The notes beneath the pieces were generated by a model that saw nothing but the letters and a program-made list of their open reading frames with translations, had not been told where the DNA came from and did not search any database. The position numbers and the translations under genes are program-made. From Marinobacter salexigens (GTDB lineage Bacteria > Pseudomonadota > Gammaproteobacteria > Pseudomonadales > Oleiphilaceae), in contig NZ_JAHKPV010000008.1 in the NCBI RefSeq assembly GCF_018860765.1, positions 1 through 64,000 on the forward strand: DNA of 64,000 nucleotides. Direction: 5' to 3'. Positions 15,156 to 23,937 of this stretch are shown piece after piece (position 1 is the first letter of the stretch; each line of letters begins with the position of its first letter).

Positions 15156-16844
15156 TCACGCCATAGAGCGGGTGTTGGAGATCGAACGGCTCATCAGGAT
15201 GATTGGAATGATGCCTGCCAATACAATGATAAGTGCGGGCAAGGCGCTGTGATACAGGCGCTCGTCAGACGCAAATTGGTACACATAGGTCGCCAGAGTT
15301 TCAAAGTTAAATGGCCGAAGTATCAGCGTAGCCGGTAATTCCTTCATACAGTCAACAAAAACCACCAATGCAGCGGTTATCAATGTGCCGCGCAGCATTG
15401 GGAGGTGTACCTTTACCAATGTTTTGCCAGGGCTGTTCCCCAGAGACCGGGAGGCCATATCCATGCTCGGGGTGATTTTCTGCAGAGCGCTTTCCACGCT
15501 ACCTGCTGATACCGCCAGAAACCGCACAGTGTAGGCAAACACAATGGCGAAGGCGGAGCCGCTGAGCAGCAGGCCGGTACTTACGCCAAAGTAGTCCCGC
15601 ATTAGGCTGTCCAGCCAGTTATCAAAACCAGCCAAAGGCACGATCACCCCAACGGCCAGCACGGCGCCCGGCATTGCATACCCTAAACTTGAGAGACGCA
15701 TGAGCACCTGCATGCCGCGGGTGTTATGAAGCCTGCGGCTGTATGCGAGGGTAATACCGATCAAAAGCGTGGTTAGTGCTGCGGTGCCTGAAAGAAAAAG
15801 GCTGTTGAAGGTGTTGCGGATGAAATCCGGGTTCCAGCTTTCACCAAAATACTCCCAGGCATACACGCCAAGTGTAGCCCCCGGAATTACAAAGCCTAGC
15901 ACCACGGGTACGGCGCAAACAGCAACGCAGATGAGTTGCCGGGGAAATGACATGGTAAATCTGTGTATAGGGTCGCGGTTATCCCTCGCTGCGAACTGTT
16001 GCTGGCGCCGCCGGGAATAGCGCTCAAGCGTAACGAGAATGACAACGAAGATAAGCATGGTTGTAGCTATTTGGGCACCACCACCTAGGTTCCCGAGGTT
16101 CATCCAGGTATCGAATAGACCGGCGGTGAGTGTTTGTACCGCAAAGAAATCCACAGTGCCGAAATCGTTCAGCGTTTCCATCAACACTAACGAGAGGCCG
16201 ACCGCAACAGCCGGGCGTGCGATGGGTAAGACCACTTTAAAAAAGGTGCTCAGCGCTGAATGGCCAAGGCTGCGGCTGACCGCAAACAAAGACGGCGACT
16301 GTTCCAAAAAAGCAGCGCGGGCAAGAAGGTAAACGTAAGGGTAGAGCACCAGGCCTATCATTAGCGTGGCGCCTTCCAGACTGCGGATCTCTGGAAACCA
16401 GTAGTCGGCCGCGCTGGTCCAGCCAAACAAGTCCCTCAAGGCACCCTGAACAGGGCCTGCGTAATCCAAAAGACTCGTGTAAACATAAGCGATAACATAG
16501 GCCGGTACGGCGAAAGGCAGTAGCATGGCCCATTCGAAAAACTTGCGCCCCGGGAAATCGCACATGGTAACCGCCCAGGCAGTTGAAAGGCCGATGACCA
16601 GAGTAATTGCGCCAACGCCTGCCATCAGCTTGATGGTTGTGACCAGATAGCGGGGTAGGGTGGTGTCCAGTAAATGTGGCCAGATATTCTCTTCCGGGAA
16701 GAAGGCCAGAAATATAACGGAGAGTACCGGCAAGGCAACAATGGCCGTGGTTAATAGCGCACTGAACAGCCAGCGGCGGGAGGTACGCTTTGCCAGCAAG
16801 GGCTGGGTAAGCCCGGGGTTAACGCTGGTCGCGGCCTCGCTCAT
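15156..16844 (-). CDS. fbpB: Ferric iron ABC transporter permease
   Basis: A 562-residue double-length inner-membrane permease with two homologous BPD_transp_1 halves and about 12 hydrophobic segments. Each half carries an EAA-type loop for the ATPase (AVSRSLGHSALSTFFKVVLP near residue 195; MASRSLGNSPGKTLVKVHLP near 470). It imports Fe3+ delivered by the periplasmic FbpA-like protein encoded just upstream on the same strand. AGGAACCCT precedes the ATG. A Fur-like palindrome lies 112 bases upstream. No FbpC-type ATPase is next to it, so one must be supplied from elsewhere. Confidence 0.88.
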   Translation of the reverse strand: MSEAATSVNPGLTQPLLAKRTSRRWLFSALLTTAIVALPVLSVIFLAFFPEENIWPHLLDTTLPRYLVTTIKLMAGVGAITLVIGLSTAWAVTMCDFPGRKFFEWAMLLPFAVPAYVIAYVYTSLLDYAGPVQGALRDLFGWTSAADYWFPEIRSLEGATLMIGLVLYPYVYLLARAAFLEQSPSLFAVSRSLGHSALSTFFKVVLPIARPAVAVGLSLVLMETLNDFGTVDFFAVQTLTAGLFDTWMNLGNLGGGAQIATTMLIFVVILVTLERYSRRRQQQFAARDNRDPIHRFTMSFPRQLICVAVCAVPVVLGFVIPGATLGVYAWEYFGESWNPDFIRNTFNSLFLSGTAALTTLLIGITLAYSRRLHNTRGMQVLMRLSSLGYAMPGAVLAVGVIVPLAGFDNWLDSLMRDYFGVSTGLLLSGSAFAIVFAYTVRFLAVSAGSVESALQKITPSMDMASRSLGNSPGKTLVKVHLPMLRGTLITAALVVFVDCMKELPATLILRPFNFETLATYVYQFASDERLYHSALPALIIVLAGIIPIILMSRSISNTRSMA

Positions 16845-16955
16845 AGGGTTCCTGTAATTGGCAATGGAAGAGGTAAAACTACGGCTCTGGTTATTTGGTA
16901 AAGAGGTAAGCCAGACCGAAGGTTGACGATTGTAGTCAGCTCAAATTGCCGCTGC

Positions 16956-16971
16956 AATGATCAGAATCATT
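16956..16971 (-). promoter_or_regulatory. Fur box upstream of fbpB
   Basis: AATGATCAGAATCATT is a near-perfect palindrome with the AATGAT/ATCATT half sites of Fur operators. It lies in the 203-base gap between the binding-protein gene and fbpB, so fbpB probably has its own iron-repressed promoter. Confidence 0.65.
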
Positions 16972-17014
16972 TGTTCCTGTGATTGATAGTGATTGAGAAC
17001 TGCTGGAAGTGAAA

Positions 17015-17039
17015 ATGAAGGCGGCAGTGCCGCCTTCAT
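17015..17039 (-). terminator. Hairpin terminator after the iron-binding protein gene
   Basis: A perfect stem, ATGAAGGCGGC/GCCGCCTTCAT, is followed on the minus strand by TTTTC, starting nine bases after the stop. It separates the binding-protein transcript from fbpB. Confidence 0.65.
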
Positions 17040-17047
17040 AAAAACAC

Positions 17048-18064
17048 TTATTCGCCGTCGTAGTCTACGCGGTCGACAAGTTTTACTGCGGCATTACGCT
17101 TGTCTGCAATCTCTTGCAGAGACAAACTGTCTGGGTTGATTTTGCCCCACTCTGCAACTAGTCCTGTCGGCTGCACATTCGGGTTTGCCGGGTACTCGGT
17201 ATTTGCTGTTGCATAGATGCCTTGAGCTTCCGGAGATGAGAGGAACTCCATAAGCTTAATTGCGCTGTCACGATTAGGGGCGCTCTTGGTTAGAGCAACA
17301 CCGCTGATGTTGATGTGGGTGCCGCGGCCGTCGGCGTTAGGGAACACCAAACGAACAGCTTCTGCAGCCGGGCGCTGGCTTTCGTCCTGCAGCATATTGC
17401 CGTAGTAGTAGCTGTTTCCGATGGAAAGGTCGCACACGCCTTCTGCGATCGCTTTGATCTGGTCACGGTCACCGCCTTGGGGCTTGCGTGCCAGATTATC
17501 TTTTAGACCTTTGAGCCAAGTTTCGGTTTCGGCTTCGCCGTGATGCGAGATCATTGATGAAATCAGGGCGATGTTGTACGGGTGCTTGCCGCTGCGGGTG
17601 CAGATACGGTTTTCCCATTTATCATCCGCAAGCTGCTCGTAGGTTGTGATTTCGCCTTCTTCAACGCGCTCTTTGGACGTGTAAATCAACCGGGCGCGAG
17701 TAGTGAGACCAAACCATTTGCCATCCGGATGGCGTAGGTTCTCGGGAACGTTCTTTTCCAATACGTCGTTGTCGAGCTCTTGAACAAGATCACGCTCTAC
17801 CAGATCGTTGAGACGCGAAATATCTACGGTCATTACGATATCTGCAGGGCTGTTGCGGCCTTCGCGCTCAAGACGTTCGGCCAAACCCTGCTTTGCAAAC
17901 ACAACGTTGCTCTTGATGCCGGTTTCTTTCTCGAACGCGTTCAGTAGCGGCTCAAGAAGATAGGCCTGGCGGTAAGAGTAGATATTCACTTCGTCGCTTG
18001 CTGAGGCGGCAATAGGTAAAGCGGTAAGGGCGATTGCTGCAGTTGCAGCGAGTTTCAGGCGCAT
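17048..18064 (-). CDS. fbpA: Ferric iron ABC transporter substrate-binding protein
   Basis: This 338-residue periplasmic precursor has a signal peptide (MRLKLAATAAIALTALPIAA, cleavage after SAS or ASA). The mature start VNIYSYRQAYLLEPLLNAF is typical of FbpA/FutA/IdiA transferrin-like proteins. Adjacent tyrosines in NSYYYGNML, near residue 210, are the expected Fe3+ ligands, with a further Tyr early in IYSYR. AAGGA upstream supports the ATG at 18064 rather than the longer frame from 18103. A Fur-like site lies upstream. It works with the permease encoded next, but no ATPase gene is adjacent. Confidence 0.9.
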   Translation of the reverse strand: MRLKLAATAAIALTALPIAASASDEVNIYSYRQAYLLEPLLNAFEKETGIKSNVVFAKQGLAERLEREGRNSPADIVMTVDISRLNDLVERDLVQELDNDVLEKNVPENLRHPDGKWFGLTTRARLIYTSKERVEEGEITTYEQLADDKWENRICTRSGKHPYNIALISSMISHHGEAETETWLKGLKDNLARKPQGGDRDQIKAIAEGVCDLSIGNSYYYGNMLQDESQRPAAEAVRLVFPNADGRGTHINISGVALTKSAPNRDSAIKLMEFLSSPEAQGIYATANTEYPANPNVQPTGLVAEWGKINPDSLSLQEIADKRNAAVKLVDRVDYDGE

Positions 18065-18136
18065 AAGGTCATCCTTAAAAGAGAATGTTGGGTTCGCAGC
18101 CATGTTTGGGCATCATGGTTGCCAAGAAACGCCAAC

Positions 18137-18155
18137 CATTCTCATTTGTATTTCT
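18137..18155 (-). promoter_or_regulatory. Fur-like site upstream of fbpA
   Basis: On the minus strand the sequence AATACAAATGAGAATG contains AAATGAGAAT, the common half of Fur operators; the other half is degenerate. It lies about 75 bases upstream of the fbpA start, in the position of a promoter. Confidence 0.5.
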
Positions 18156-18287
18156 CTAGAAGTCAATATTCCCTTTGGTGTAATCTGTCAAAATAGTGTT
18201 ATTCTTCTGATTAATATATAAAAGATATGATTTGCAATAACACAAAAATCTACAACGTACCTTAAGTGAAGCAGTGGAACCTTTCCG

Positions 18288-18566
18288 ATGGCTGTAGATG
18301 ACCGCAGAATTCACTGTCGCACCGCGATGAGTGCCAAGGTGAAAGTAACCCATGAATCGTTGGGGGAGTTTACTTTCTCTACTCGTGACATTTCAGATGG
18401 TGGCGTGTTCATCGTGGTTGATGATGAGCCGTTCGCTCCTCAAATGGGTGACAAGGTGGATGTTCAGGTACAAGGCCTTCCCGTGCCGGCCCCAGTGTTA
18501 AAGATGATGGTCGTTCGCAAAACCGTCGATGGTTATGGGTTACAATTTGACGAAAGTGCCGATTGA
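18288..18566 (+). CDS. PilZ domain protein
   Basis: A 92-residue protein consisting of a single PilZ domain, the cyclic di-GMP receptor fold. RRIHCR at residues 6-11 supplies the arginine-rich switch, and DISDGGVFI (near 35) matches the D/NxSxxG binding motif. It has no membrane segment or other domain. It could act as a small adaptor translating c-di-GMP levels into motility or surface behaviour. Two other c-di-GMP-related genes (the HD-GYP-like gene at 19471 and the GGDEF-EAL gene at 61593) lie in the window but are not in an operon with it. Confidence 0.85.
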   Translation: MAVDDRRIHCRTAMSAKVKVTHESLGEFTFSTRDISDGGVFIVVDDEPFAPQMGDKVDVQVQGLPVPAPVLKMMVVRKTVDGYGLQFDESAD

Positions 18567-18691
18567 AACTGCGAACTGTGTTTGAAGTAACTGGCGGATC
18601 TTGGTACAAACCGTATCCATAATTATGCATGTCTCCACGATTAGATAGGTGTCCAACCGTGAGATTGTCGTTAAGGAATAACGTACGACTC

Positions 18692-19303
18692 ATGACCACT
18701 TCCCGATTTCATAAGTCCACCAATGGCCTATCGCGCCTTTTGGCTCTGCTGGGGTTGTTGGTTATGCAGTCTGGTTGTGCAACGTATTACTCCCATTACG
18801 CCATGTTCCCGGCCGAGAACTCTCAGGGCGAGCCGCGAACCGTCAGGGTGTCCTGGCAGAGTGCTGAATATCCCGATTGGTGGTTTTTGTCCGACCGGGC
18901 TACGCCGATAACGCTTGAAACTCAGTGCAGCGAGCGGGTGTGGCGGTTGTTTGACGATAGCCATGCAGAAGTCGGGAGTTGTGGCGGAGGTATCCGCGCC
19001 TGCGGAGGCAGCAAACTTGACCGCTTAGCATCTGGGGGGCGGCTAGCAAGCTCGAACGACCAGTGTATGGCCGTAAATGTAAGCGACCCTCAAGCGAGAA
19101 TAGCCGCGGTGTCTGGTCGGCTTGAGTTGTTGGTGGCGTGCGAACCGGCATCTGTGACAAAGGGTGAAGGGAAGGACGCAGTAAATATTGATTATATTCG
19201 CGCATCTACGGTTCCCTACACCATTTATACTCGCAAAACGCTCAGGGGGTCTCTCAATGCGCGACCCCCAAAGTTTGATAATGTGGCGTGTGACCCAACC
19301 TAA
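18692..19303 (+). CDS. Putative lipoprotein, unknown function
   Basis: A 203-residue protein with a lipoprotein signal peptide (LSRLLALLGLLVMQSGC; lipobox Q-S-G-C). The mature part is rich in cysteines (QCSERVW, GSCGGGIRACGG, QCMAV, VACEP, NVACDP), which suggests disulfides in the periplasm or at the outer membrane. I know no family for it. The ATG at 18692 is chosen because the signal peptide follows directly; the longer frame to 18629 would add a non-signal leader. Confidence 0.6.
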   Translation: MTTSRFHKSTNGLSRLLALLGLLVMQSGCATYYSHYAMFPAENSQGEPRTVRVSWQSAEYPDWWFLSDRATPITLETQCSERVWRLFDDSHAEVGSCGGGIRACGGSKLDRLASGGRLASSNDQCMAVNVSDPQARIAAVSGRLELLVACEPASVTKGEGKDAVNIDYIRASTVPYTIYTRKTLRGSLNARPPKFDNVACDPT

Positions 19304-19345
19304 TTAATTTTGTGAACTCCGTCACATTAATACAAGCGGTTACCG

Positions 19346-19391
19346 GCCGAAAGTAGTCGTTACATTGTGTGGTGATGCTGTTACTTTCGGC
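19346..19391. repeat. 10-bp inverted repeat upstream of the HD-GYP-like gene
   Basis: GCCGAAAGTA (19346-19355) is exactly repeated in inverse as TACTTTCGGC (19382-19391), 26 bases apart, about 80 bases before the GTG start at 19471. It may be an operator pair or a terminator-like stem after the lipoprotein gene, but it lacks a T run. Confidence 0.4.
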
Positions 19392-19470
19392 TACGAAATT
19401 GTAATGGACTATTCCGTGCAATCGTTTAAATATAGTACCAATCAAAAAGTATCTCTTCAGGAGCGAAGCG

Positions 19471-20781
19471 GTGGGCGTTGGTCAGCATAAAATTTCTGTA
19501 CATGATCTTGAGGTTGGCATGTTTGTGTCCGATCTCGATCGGCCGTGGCACCAAACGCCGTTTCCTATTCAGGGCTTCCATATTCGTTCCGAGGACGATA
19601 TCCGTGCTTTGGTTTCTTACTGCAAATGGGTTTCTATTGATGTTGCAGAAACCCGCGGGTCCGTTGAGCTCTCAAGGATTGCGCGTCCGGCCTTTGGTGC
19701 CAAAGGCCAGCGCAGGAATGCCGGCCGTGAAAAGCTCCACCTTCCGCCGTTAAGCATTCGTGAACCTGTAAAATATCAGACGGTCACCACGCTAAAGCGT
19801 GAGATCAAAACCTCGAAGCATTTACTCGAGGATGCCGGAGTTGCGCTTGAACGCTTATATGCTTCGGCAAATACTCCAGAAATGCGTGATCTGCGCCCGG
19901 TTGCTGCGATTATCAGTAAGATGGTTCGAAGTGTTGTTCGCCATCCGGATGCTTTGCTTTGGCTTAGTCGTGTTCACCGGCATGACAACCACGTTTATAA
20001 ACATGCTCTCAACACCTCCGTTTGGGCGTTGGTTTGCGGACGACAGTTAGGGCTGAACGAAGGTCTGTTGAACCATCTTGGCTTGGGTTGTCTATTGTCG
20101 CAGGTGGGTAAAGTCCAGTTGTCGAAAGACTTGCTCAGCCGGGAAGGCCAGCACGATGCTGAAGAATATGCCGTGTACCGGACTTATGTTGAGAAAGGCG
20201 TTGTAATGCTGGAGGACTGCGGGCTCTCGCGAGCCGTAATGAGCGTTGTTCAGGGGCATCGCGAGCGCCATAACGGCTCAGGTTTTCCTGAAGGTATTCG
20301 CGGCGACAGAATTCCGCTGCTGGCAAAAGTTGCCGGGCTTGCTGAGTTCTTCGAAACGCTGATTGAGCCTCGCGAAAGCGTAGCAGAGCCCATGACTCCA
20401 GCTCGAGCTGTAACTTTGCTTTACGATATGCGGAATATTGAGTTTCAAGATGAGCTTGTAGAGAATTTTATTCAGGCGATCGGGATATATCCGTCTGGAA
20501 GTCTGGTGGAATTAACAGATGGCCAGCGTGGCGTTGTGGTTTCGCACTCCCCAGAGCGCCGGCTATGGCCGAGAGTTATGGTTATGACGGATAGCCATCA
20601 CACGCCGCTAAAGACCGCTAAAGTTATTGATTTGGCAAAGTTCAACAAGAGCCGTTCAGTCGCCGAAGTGTTGGCTATCAAGGAATGCCTTGCTCATGGA
20701 ACTGAAGGGTTAAACCCGGCCGGTTACGATGTAAGCGGCGCAGAATCTCGTTGGAATATCAGTCGGTTTATCAGCCGCTAA
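19471..20781 (+). CDS. HD-GYP domain protein with degenerate active site (DUF3391 N-terminus)
   Basis: A 436-residue cytoplasmic protein. The N-terminal DUF3391-like domain (KISVHDLEVGMFVSDLDRPW) is typical of c-di-GMP phosphodiesterases of HD-GYP type. In the catalytic domain the first His is kept (YKHALNTSV, near 177), but the HD pair is SQ in LLSQVGK (near 210). The downstream His of the MKRHP-type motif is missing (YRTYVEKG), and the HH-GYP block reads GHRERHNGSGFP. Most metal ligands are therefore altered, so hydrolysis is unlikely and a regulatory role is plausible. The start is a GTG with CAGGAG six bases upstream. Confidence 0.8.
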   Translation: MGVGQHKISVHDLEVGMFVSDLDRPWHQTPFPIQGFHIRSEDDIRALVSYCKWVSIDVAETRGSVELSRIARPAFGAKGQRRNAGREKLHLPPLSIREPVKYQTVTTLKREIKTSKHLLEDAGVALERLYASANTPEMRDLRPVAAIISKMVRSVVRHPDALLWLSRVHRHDNHVYKHALNTSVWALVCGRQLGLNEGLLNHLGLGCLLSQVGKVQLSKDLLSREGQHDAEEYAVYRTYVEKGVVMLEDCGLSRAVMSVVQGHRERHNGSGFPEGIRGDRIPLLAKVAGLAEFFETLIEPRESVAEPMTPARAVTLLYDMRNIEFQDELVENFIQAIGIYPSGSLVELTDGQRGVVVSHSPERRLWPRVMVMTDSHHTPLKTAKVIDLAKFNKSRSVAEVLAIKECLAHGTEGLNPAGYDVSGAESRWNISRFISR

Positions 20782-20793
20782 TCCCACGCTATA

Positions 20794-21939
20794 TCATTCG
20801 GTGATAACAATCCTAAGGGTCTTTCGCACCCACCTGTAGGTATCCTCGGGCAAAAAGCTAATCACGATCTCGGATTCGCCACCGGCGGGGCCGGCCACAA
20901 AGTACTCTACCTCTGCCGTTTGCCAGTTATAAGAGTGCAGAACGACGTCTTGAGGGCGTGTTGTTATGGCTTCTATGTCTGAAAGCTCAGCAGTGCCGCC
21001 AATGCGGCGAATCTTAATTTGTTTGATGGCGGTGTCGCTGGCCGGGGATTCCGCGGTATCTTTATCGAGATAGTATCGCTTTCCAATTTCAGTTTTTATG
21101 CTGTCTAGCTCTTGCGTCAAATAGGCTCTGGCATCTTCGGCATCTATGTCTTCCATGGAGCGTACCGAGTCAAGAATGCGTTGCCTTTTGGCGCGCAAAT
21201 CTTGTTGGTATTCCACGTCAGGGTCCCAGTCGTCCTCGTTTTCCGGCCGTATCGGTGCAGTCTCAATATCGTCTTCAGTTGGGGGCGCTGTACATAATTC
21301 ATCGTCTTCTGGATAAAAGCATATGGCAGCCAGCAATTGGTTTGCAGGAGACGGTGCGTTGCCAGCTGCGTTGAACTCGGCTTCACTAACGTAAAAATCA
21401 ATCGGCGCAGTGAGACTGGGCAGCGCTGCGTTTAGCTGTTCGACAACGCGGCCACGTATTTCAATGCTCTCACCTTCCTCGATATTAGCTGTCCAGTTTA
21501 ACAGCATCAGGAAACGGGTGAGATTGGTCAGTGGTACGTTTCTAAGAATGAGCTGCTCTGTTTCTACGTGGGTGCTGAGACCTTCCTCGTCAACGGAGGG
21601 TGACATCAGTTGGGTACGGGTTTCGGGGAAGAACTCAAGCGGTGTGATCCACTCTTGTACTGGCACGCCTTCCGCTATTGGCAGGTCGCCAACACTCAGG
21701 CTGAGAGTCTCTCCCGGATAGTACTGAAACTGTCCTTCGGCATTTGTTGTACCGGATTGGCTTGCAGTCTCGTAGGTTAATCCGCTGATTCCCTGATCGT
21801 TTATTTTTCCGGTTTTGGTATCGCTGCTGTTGTTGCCATCGCTGCTTGAGCACCCGGCCAGTAACGGGCCGATAAGCAAAGCGGCAAAAAACACGCGGGG
21901 CAGGGTAATTAATGGGCGAGCTAGGTGAACGGCAGCCAT
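20794..21939 (-). CDS. Putative lipoprotein, unknown function
   Basis: About 381 residues from the ATG at 21939. A lipoprotein signal peptide is clear: LPRVFFAALLIGPLLAGC, lipobox L-A-G-C, then a Ser/Asp-rich linker. The next segment, GISGLTYETASQSGTTNAEGQFQYYPGETLSLSVGDL, looks like a beta-sandwich module seen in other surface lipoproteins. An acidic middle (ETAPIRPENEDDWDPD) and a helical segment follow. The start is uncertain: a longer frame reaches 22020, but no good ribosome site is seen at either. It is convergent with the HD-GYP-like gene. Function unknown. Confidence 0.6.
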   Translation of the reverse strand: MAAVHLARPLITLPRVFFAALLIGPLLAGCSSSDGNNSSDTKTGKINDQGISGLTYETASQSGTTNAEGQFQYYPGETLSLSVGDLPIAEGVPVQEWITPLEFFPETRTQLMSPSVDEEGLSTHVETEQLILRNVPLTNLTRFLMLLNWTANIEEGESIEIRGRVVEQLNAALPSLTAPIDFYVSEAEFNAAGNAPSPANQLLAAICFYPEDDELCTAPPTEDDIETAPIRPENEDDWDPDVEYQQDLRAKRQRILDSVRSMEDIDAEDARAYLTQELDSIKTEIGKRYYLDKDTAESPASDTAIKQIKIRRIGGTAELSDIEAITTRPQDVVLHSYNWQTAEVEYFVAGPAGGESEIVISFLPEDTYRWVRKTLRIVITE

Positions 21940-22173
21940 GGTTCGTTGTACATTCCCTGAGTTTGGGGCACGCCAGCTGGGCAGCGGTGGACGGCCTTCT
22001 GTAAATTGTTGTAACCGCATTATAGGGAGGCAAATCGGGGTATATCGGGATATCTGTCGCAGTTTGTGGATTTTGCATTATCCGAGCAGGAGCGCACCAG
22101 CCTTGAAATAATTTGATAAGCCTCAATTAATTAATGTTCCCTGAATATTGCTAATTCTCAATCGGAACTTTTT

Positions 22174-23124
22174 ATGACCAATGCTCTGGAAATCGAGGGG
22201 CTTACCAAAACATATGGCAGCGGGTTTGAAGCACTCAAGGGAATTGACCTTAAGGTGGCGCAAGGTGATTTTTTTGCGCTGCTAGGGCCAAACGGCGCGG
22301 GCAAATCAACCACACTAGGCATTGTCTGTTCTCTTGTAACCAAGAGTGCTGGCAAGGTGAGCGTGTTTGGTTGCGACATTGATACCAACTTGTCCGATGC
22401 CAAGCTTAATCTAGGTGTCGTTCCTCAGGAATTCAATTTTAATCAGTTTGAAAAGGTGTTTGATATTGTCACCATTCAGGCGGGTTACTATGGGATTCCG
22501 TTAAAAGAGGCCGCTGTTTCCGCAGAAAAGTATCTGAAAAAGCTTGGGCTCTGGGATAAGCGCAATACGCCAGCACGTATGTTGTCAGGGGGTATGAAGC
22601 GTAGGCTGATGATTGCTCGCGCTCTGGTGCACGAGCCAAAGCTGTTGATTTTGGATGAGCCAACTGCCGGCGTAGATATAGAACTCAGGCGCTCCATGTG
22701 GTCTTTCCTTGAAGAAATGAACCGCCAGGGGACCACCATTATTCTCACCACCCACTATCTCGAAGAGGCAGAGGCTCTATGCCGCAATATCGCCATTATT
22801 GATCATGGCCGTATTGTAAGGAATACCAGCAAGCGGGAGCTTCTGCAGCAACTAAGCCTTGAGACATTTTTGCTGGATACTGAGTTGGCTTTGGATGCAG
22901 CACCAGAGCTGGAGGGCTTTTCGTGCCGGTTGGATGACGAAGGTGTGTTAGAGGTGGACGTGCATAAAGGGCAGGCTCTCAATGATGTGTTTATACAATT
23001 GGAGCAGCAGAGAGTAAAAGTTGTCAGTATGCGCACCAAGGCAAACCGGCTGGAAGAATTGTTTATCCGTATGGTGGAACACAGTGCGCCCGAAGGCGAA
23101 ACAAAGACGGAGGGTAGGGCATGA
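22174..23124 (+). CDS. ABC-2 exporter ATPase, YadG-type
   Basis: A 316-residue ATPase with Walker A GPNGAGKSTTLG (about residue 41), signature LSGGMKRRLMIARAL, Walker B LLILDEPTAGVD and switch His in TTHYLEEAE. A C-terminal extension of about 90 residues (LETFLLDTELALDA onward) is typical of ABC-2 type exporters such as YadG. It overlaps the permease start by four bases (ATGA), so the two are translationally coupled. Substrate unknown. Confidence 0.85.
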   Translation: MTNALEIEGLTKTYGSGFEALKGIDLKVAQGDFFALLGPNGAGKSTTLGIVCSLVTKSAGKVSVFGCDIDTNLSDAKLNLGVVPQEFNFNQFEKVFDIVTIQAGYYGIPLKEAAVSAEKYLKKLGLWDKRNTPARMLSGGMKRRLMIARALVHEPKLLILDEPTAGVDIELRRSMWSFLEEMNRQGTTIILTTHYLEEAEALCRNIAIIDHGRIVRNTSKRELLQQLSLETFLLDTELALDAAPELEGFSCRLDDEGVLEVDVHKGQALNDVFIQLEQQRVKVVSMRTKANRLEELFIRMVEHSAPEGETKTEGRA

Positions 23125-23894
23125 ATGCTCAGGCTTTGTTTACCGCTTACACGACGATTGTGTTGCGTGAAATTCGCCGCTTCACTCGAATCTGGCCACA
23201 GACTCTGTTGCCGCCCGCCGTTACCATGACACTTTATTTCATAATTTTCGGCAACCTGATCGGCTCTCGAATCGGTGAAATGGGCGGTTTCGATTATATG
23301 TCATTCATAGTGCCCGGGCTGATTATGATGGCAGTCATAACGAATTCCTACGCCAATGTGGTGTCGTCGTTTTTCTCCATGAAGTTTCAGCGTAGTGTTG
23401 AAGAACTGCTGGTATCTCCCGTACCTAACTGGGTCATATTGGCTGGCTATGTGACGGGTGGCATGGCGCGTGGGCTGGGTATAGGAGTAATCGTCACTCT
23501 GCTGTCGTTGGCGTTTACCCAGTTAAAGATCCACAGCCTGCCAATGGTTGTGGTGACTGTATTTCTGACTTCGGCGCTGTTTTCCGTGGGTGGTTTTATT
23601 AACGCGCTATTGGCAACCAAGTTTGATGACGTTTCCATCGTGCCAACCTTCGTGCTTACGCCGCTAACGTACCTTGGGGGGGTGTTTTACAGCATCGATC
23701 TGTTGCCGGGCTTTTGGCAGGGTGTTTCTATGGCGAACCCGATTCTATATATGGTGAACGGGTTCCGGTTCGGCATACTCGGCGTTTCTGATGTAAACCC
23801 CTTCGTATCCCTTGGCATGATTCTGGCGTTTATTGCTGTGCTTACCTATATAGCGCTTAAGTTGTTGGCGCGTGGCAAGGGCATACGGCATTAA
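23121..23894 (+). CDS. ABC-2 type permease, YadH-type
   Basis: A 257-residue inner-membrane protein with six hydrophobic segments and the ABC2_membrane signature (GGFDYMSFIVPGLIMMAVI; LLVSPVPNWVILAGY; VPTFVLTPLTYLGGVFYSI). It forms an exporter with the overlapping ATPase. The YadGH family is widespread in proteobacteria with no settled substrate. Confidence 0.88.
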   Translation: MNAQALFTAYTTIVLREIRRFTRIWPQTLLPPAVTMTLYFIIFGNLIGSRIGEMGGFDYMSFIVPGLIMMAVITNSYANVVSSFFSMKFQRSVEELLVSPVPNWVILAGYVTGGMARGLGIGVIVTLLSLAFTQLKIHSLPMVVVTVFLTSALFSVGGFINALLATKFDDVSIVPTFVLTPLTYLGGVFYSIDLLPGFWQGVSMANPILYMVNGFRFGILGVSDVNPFVSLGMILAFIAVLTYIALKLLARGKGIRH

Positions 23895-23937
23895 TGTGGT
23901 AACAGTTATTCATTAATAGTTATTTTTAGGAAGCTTT

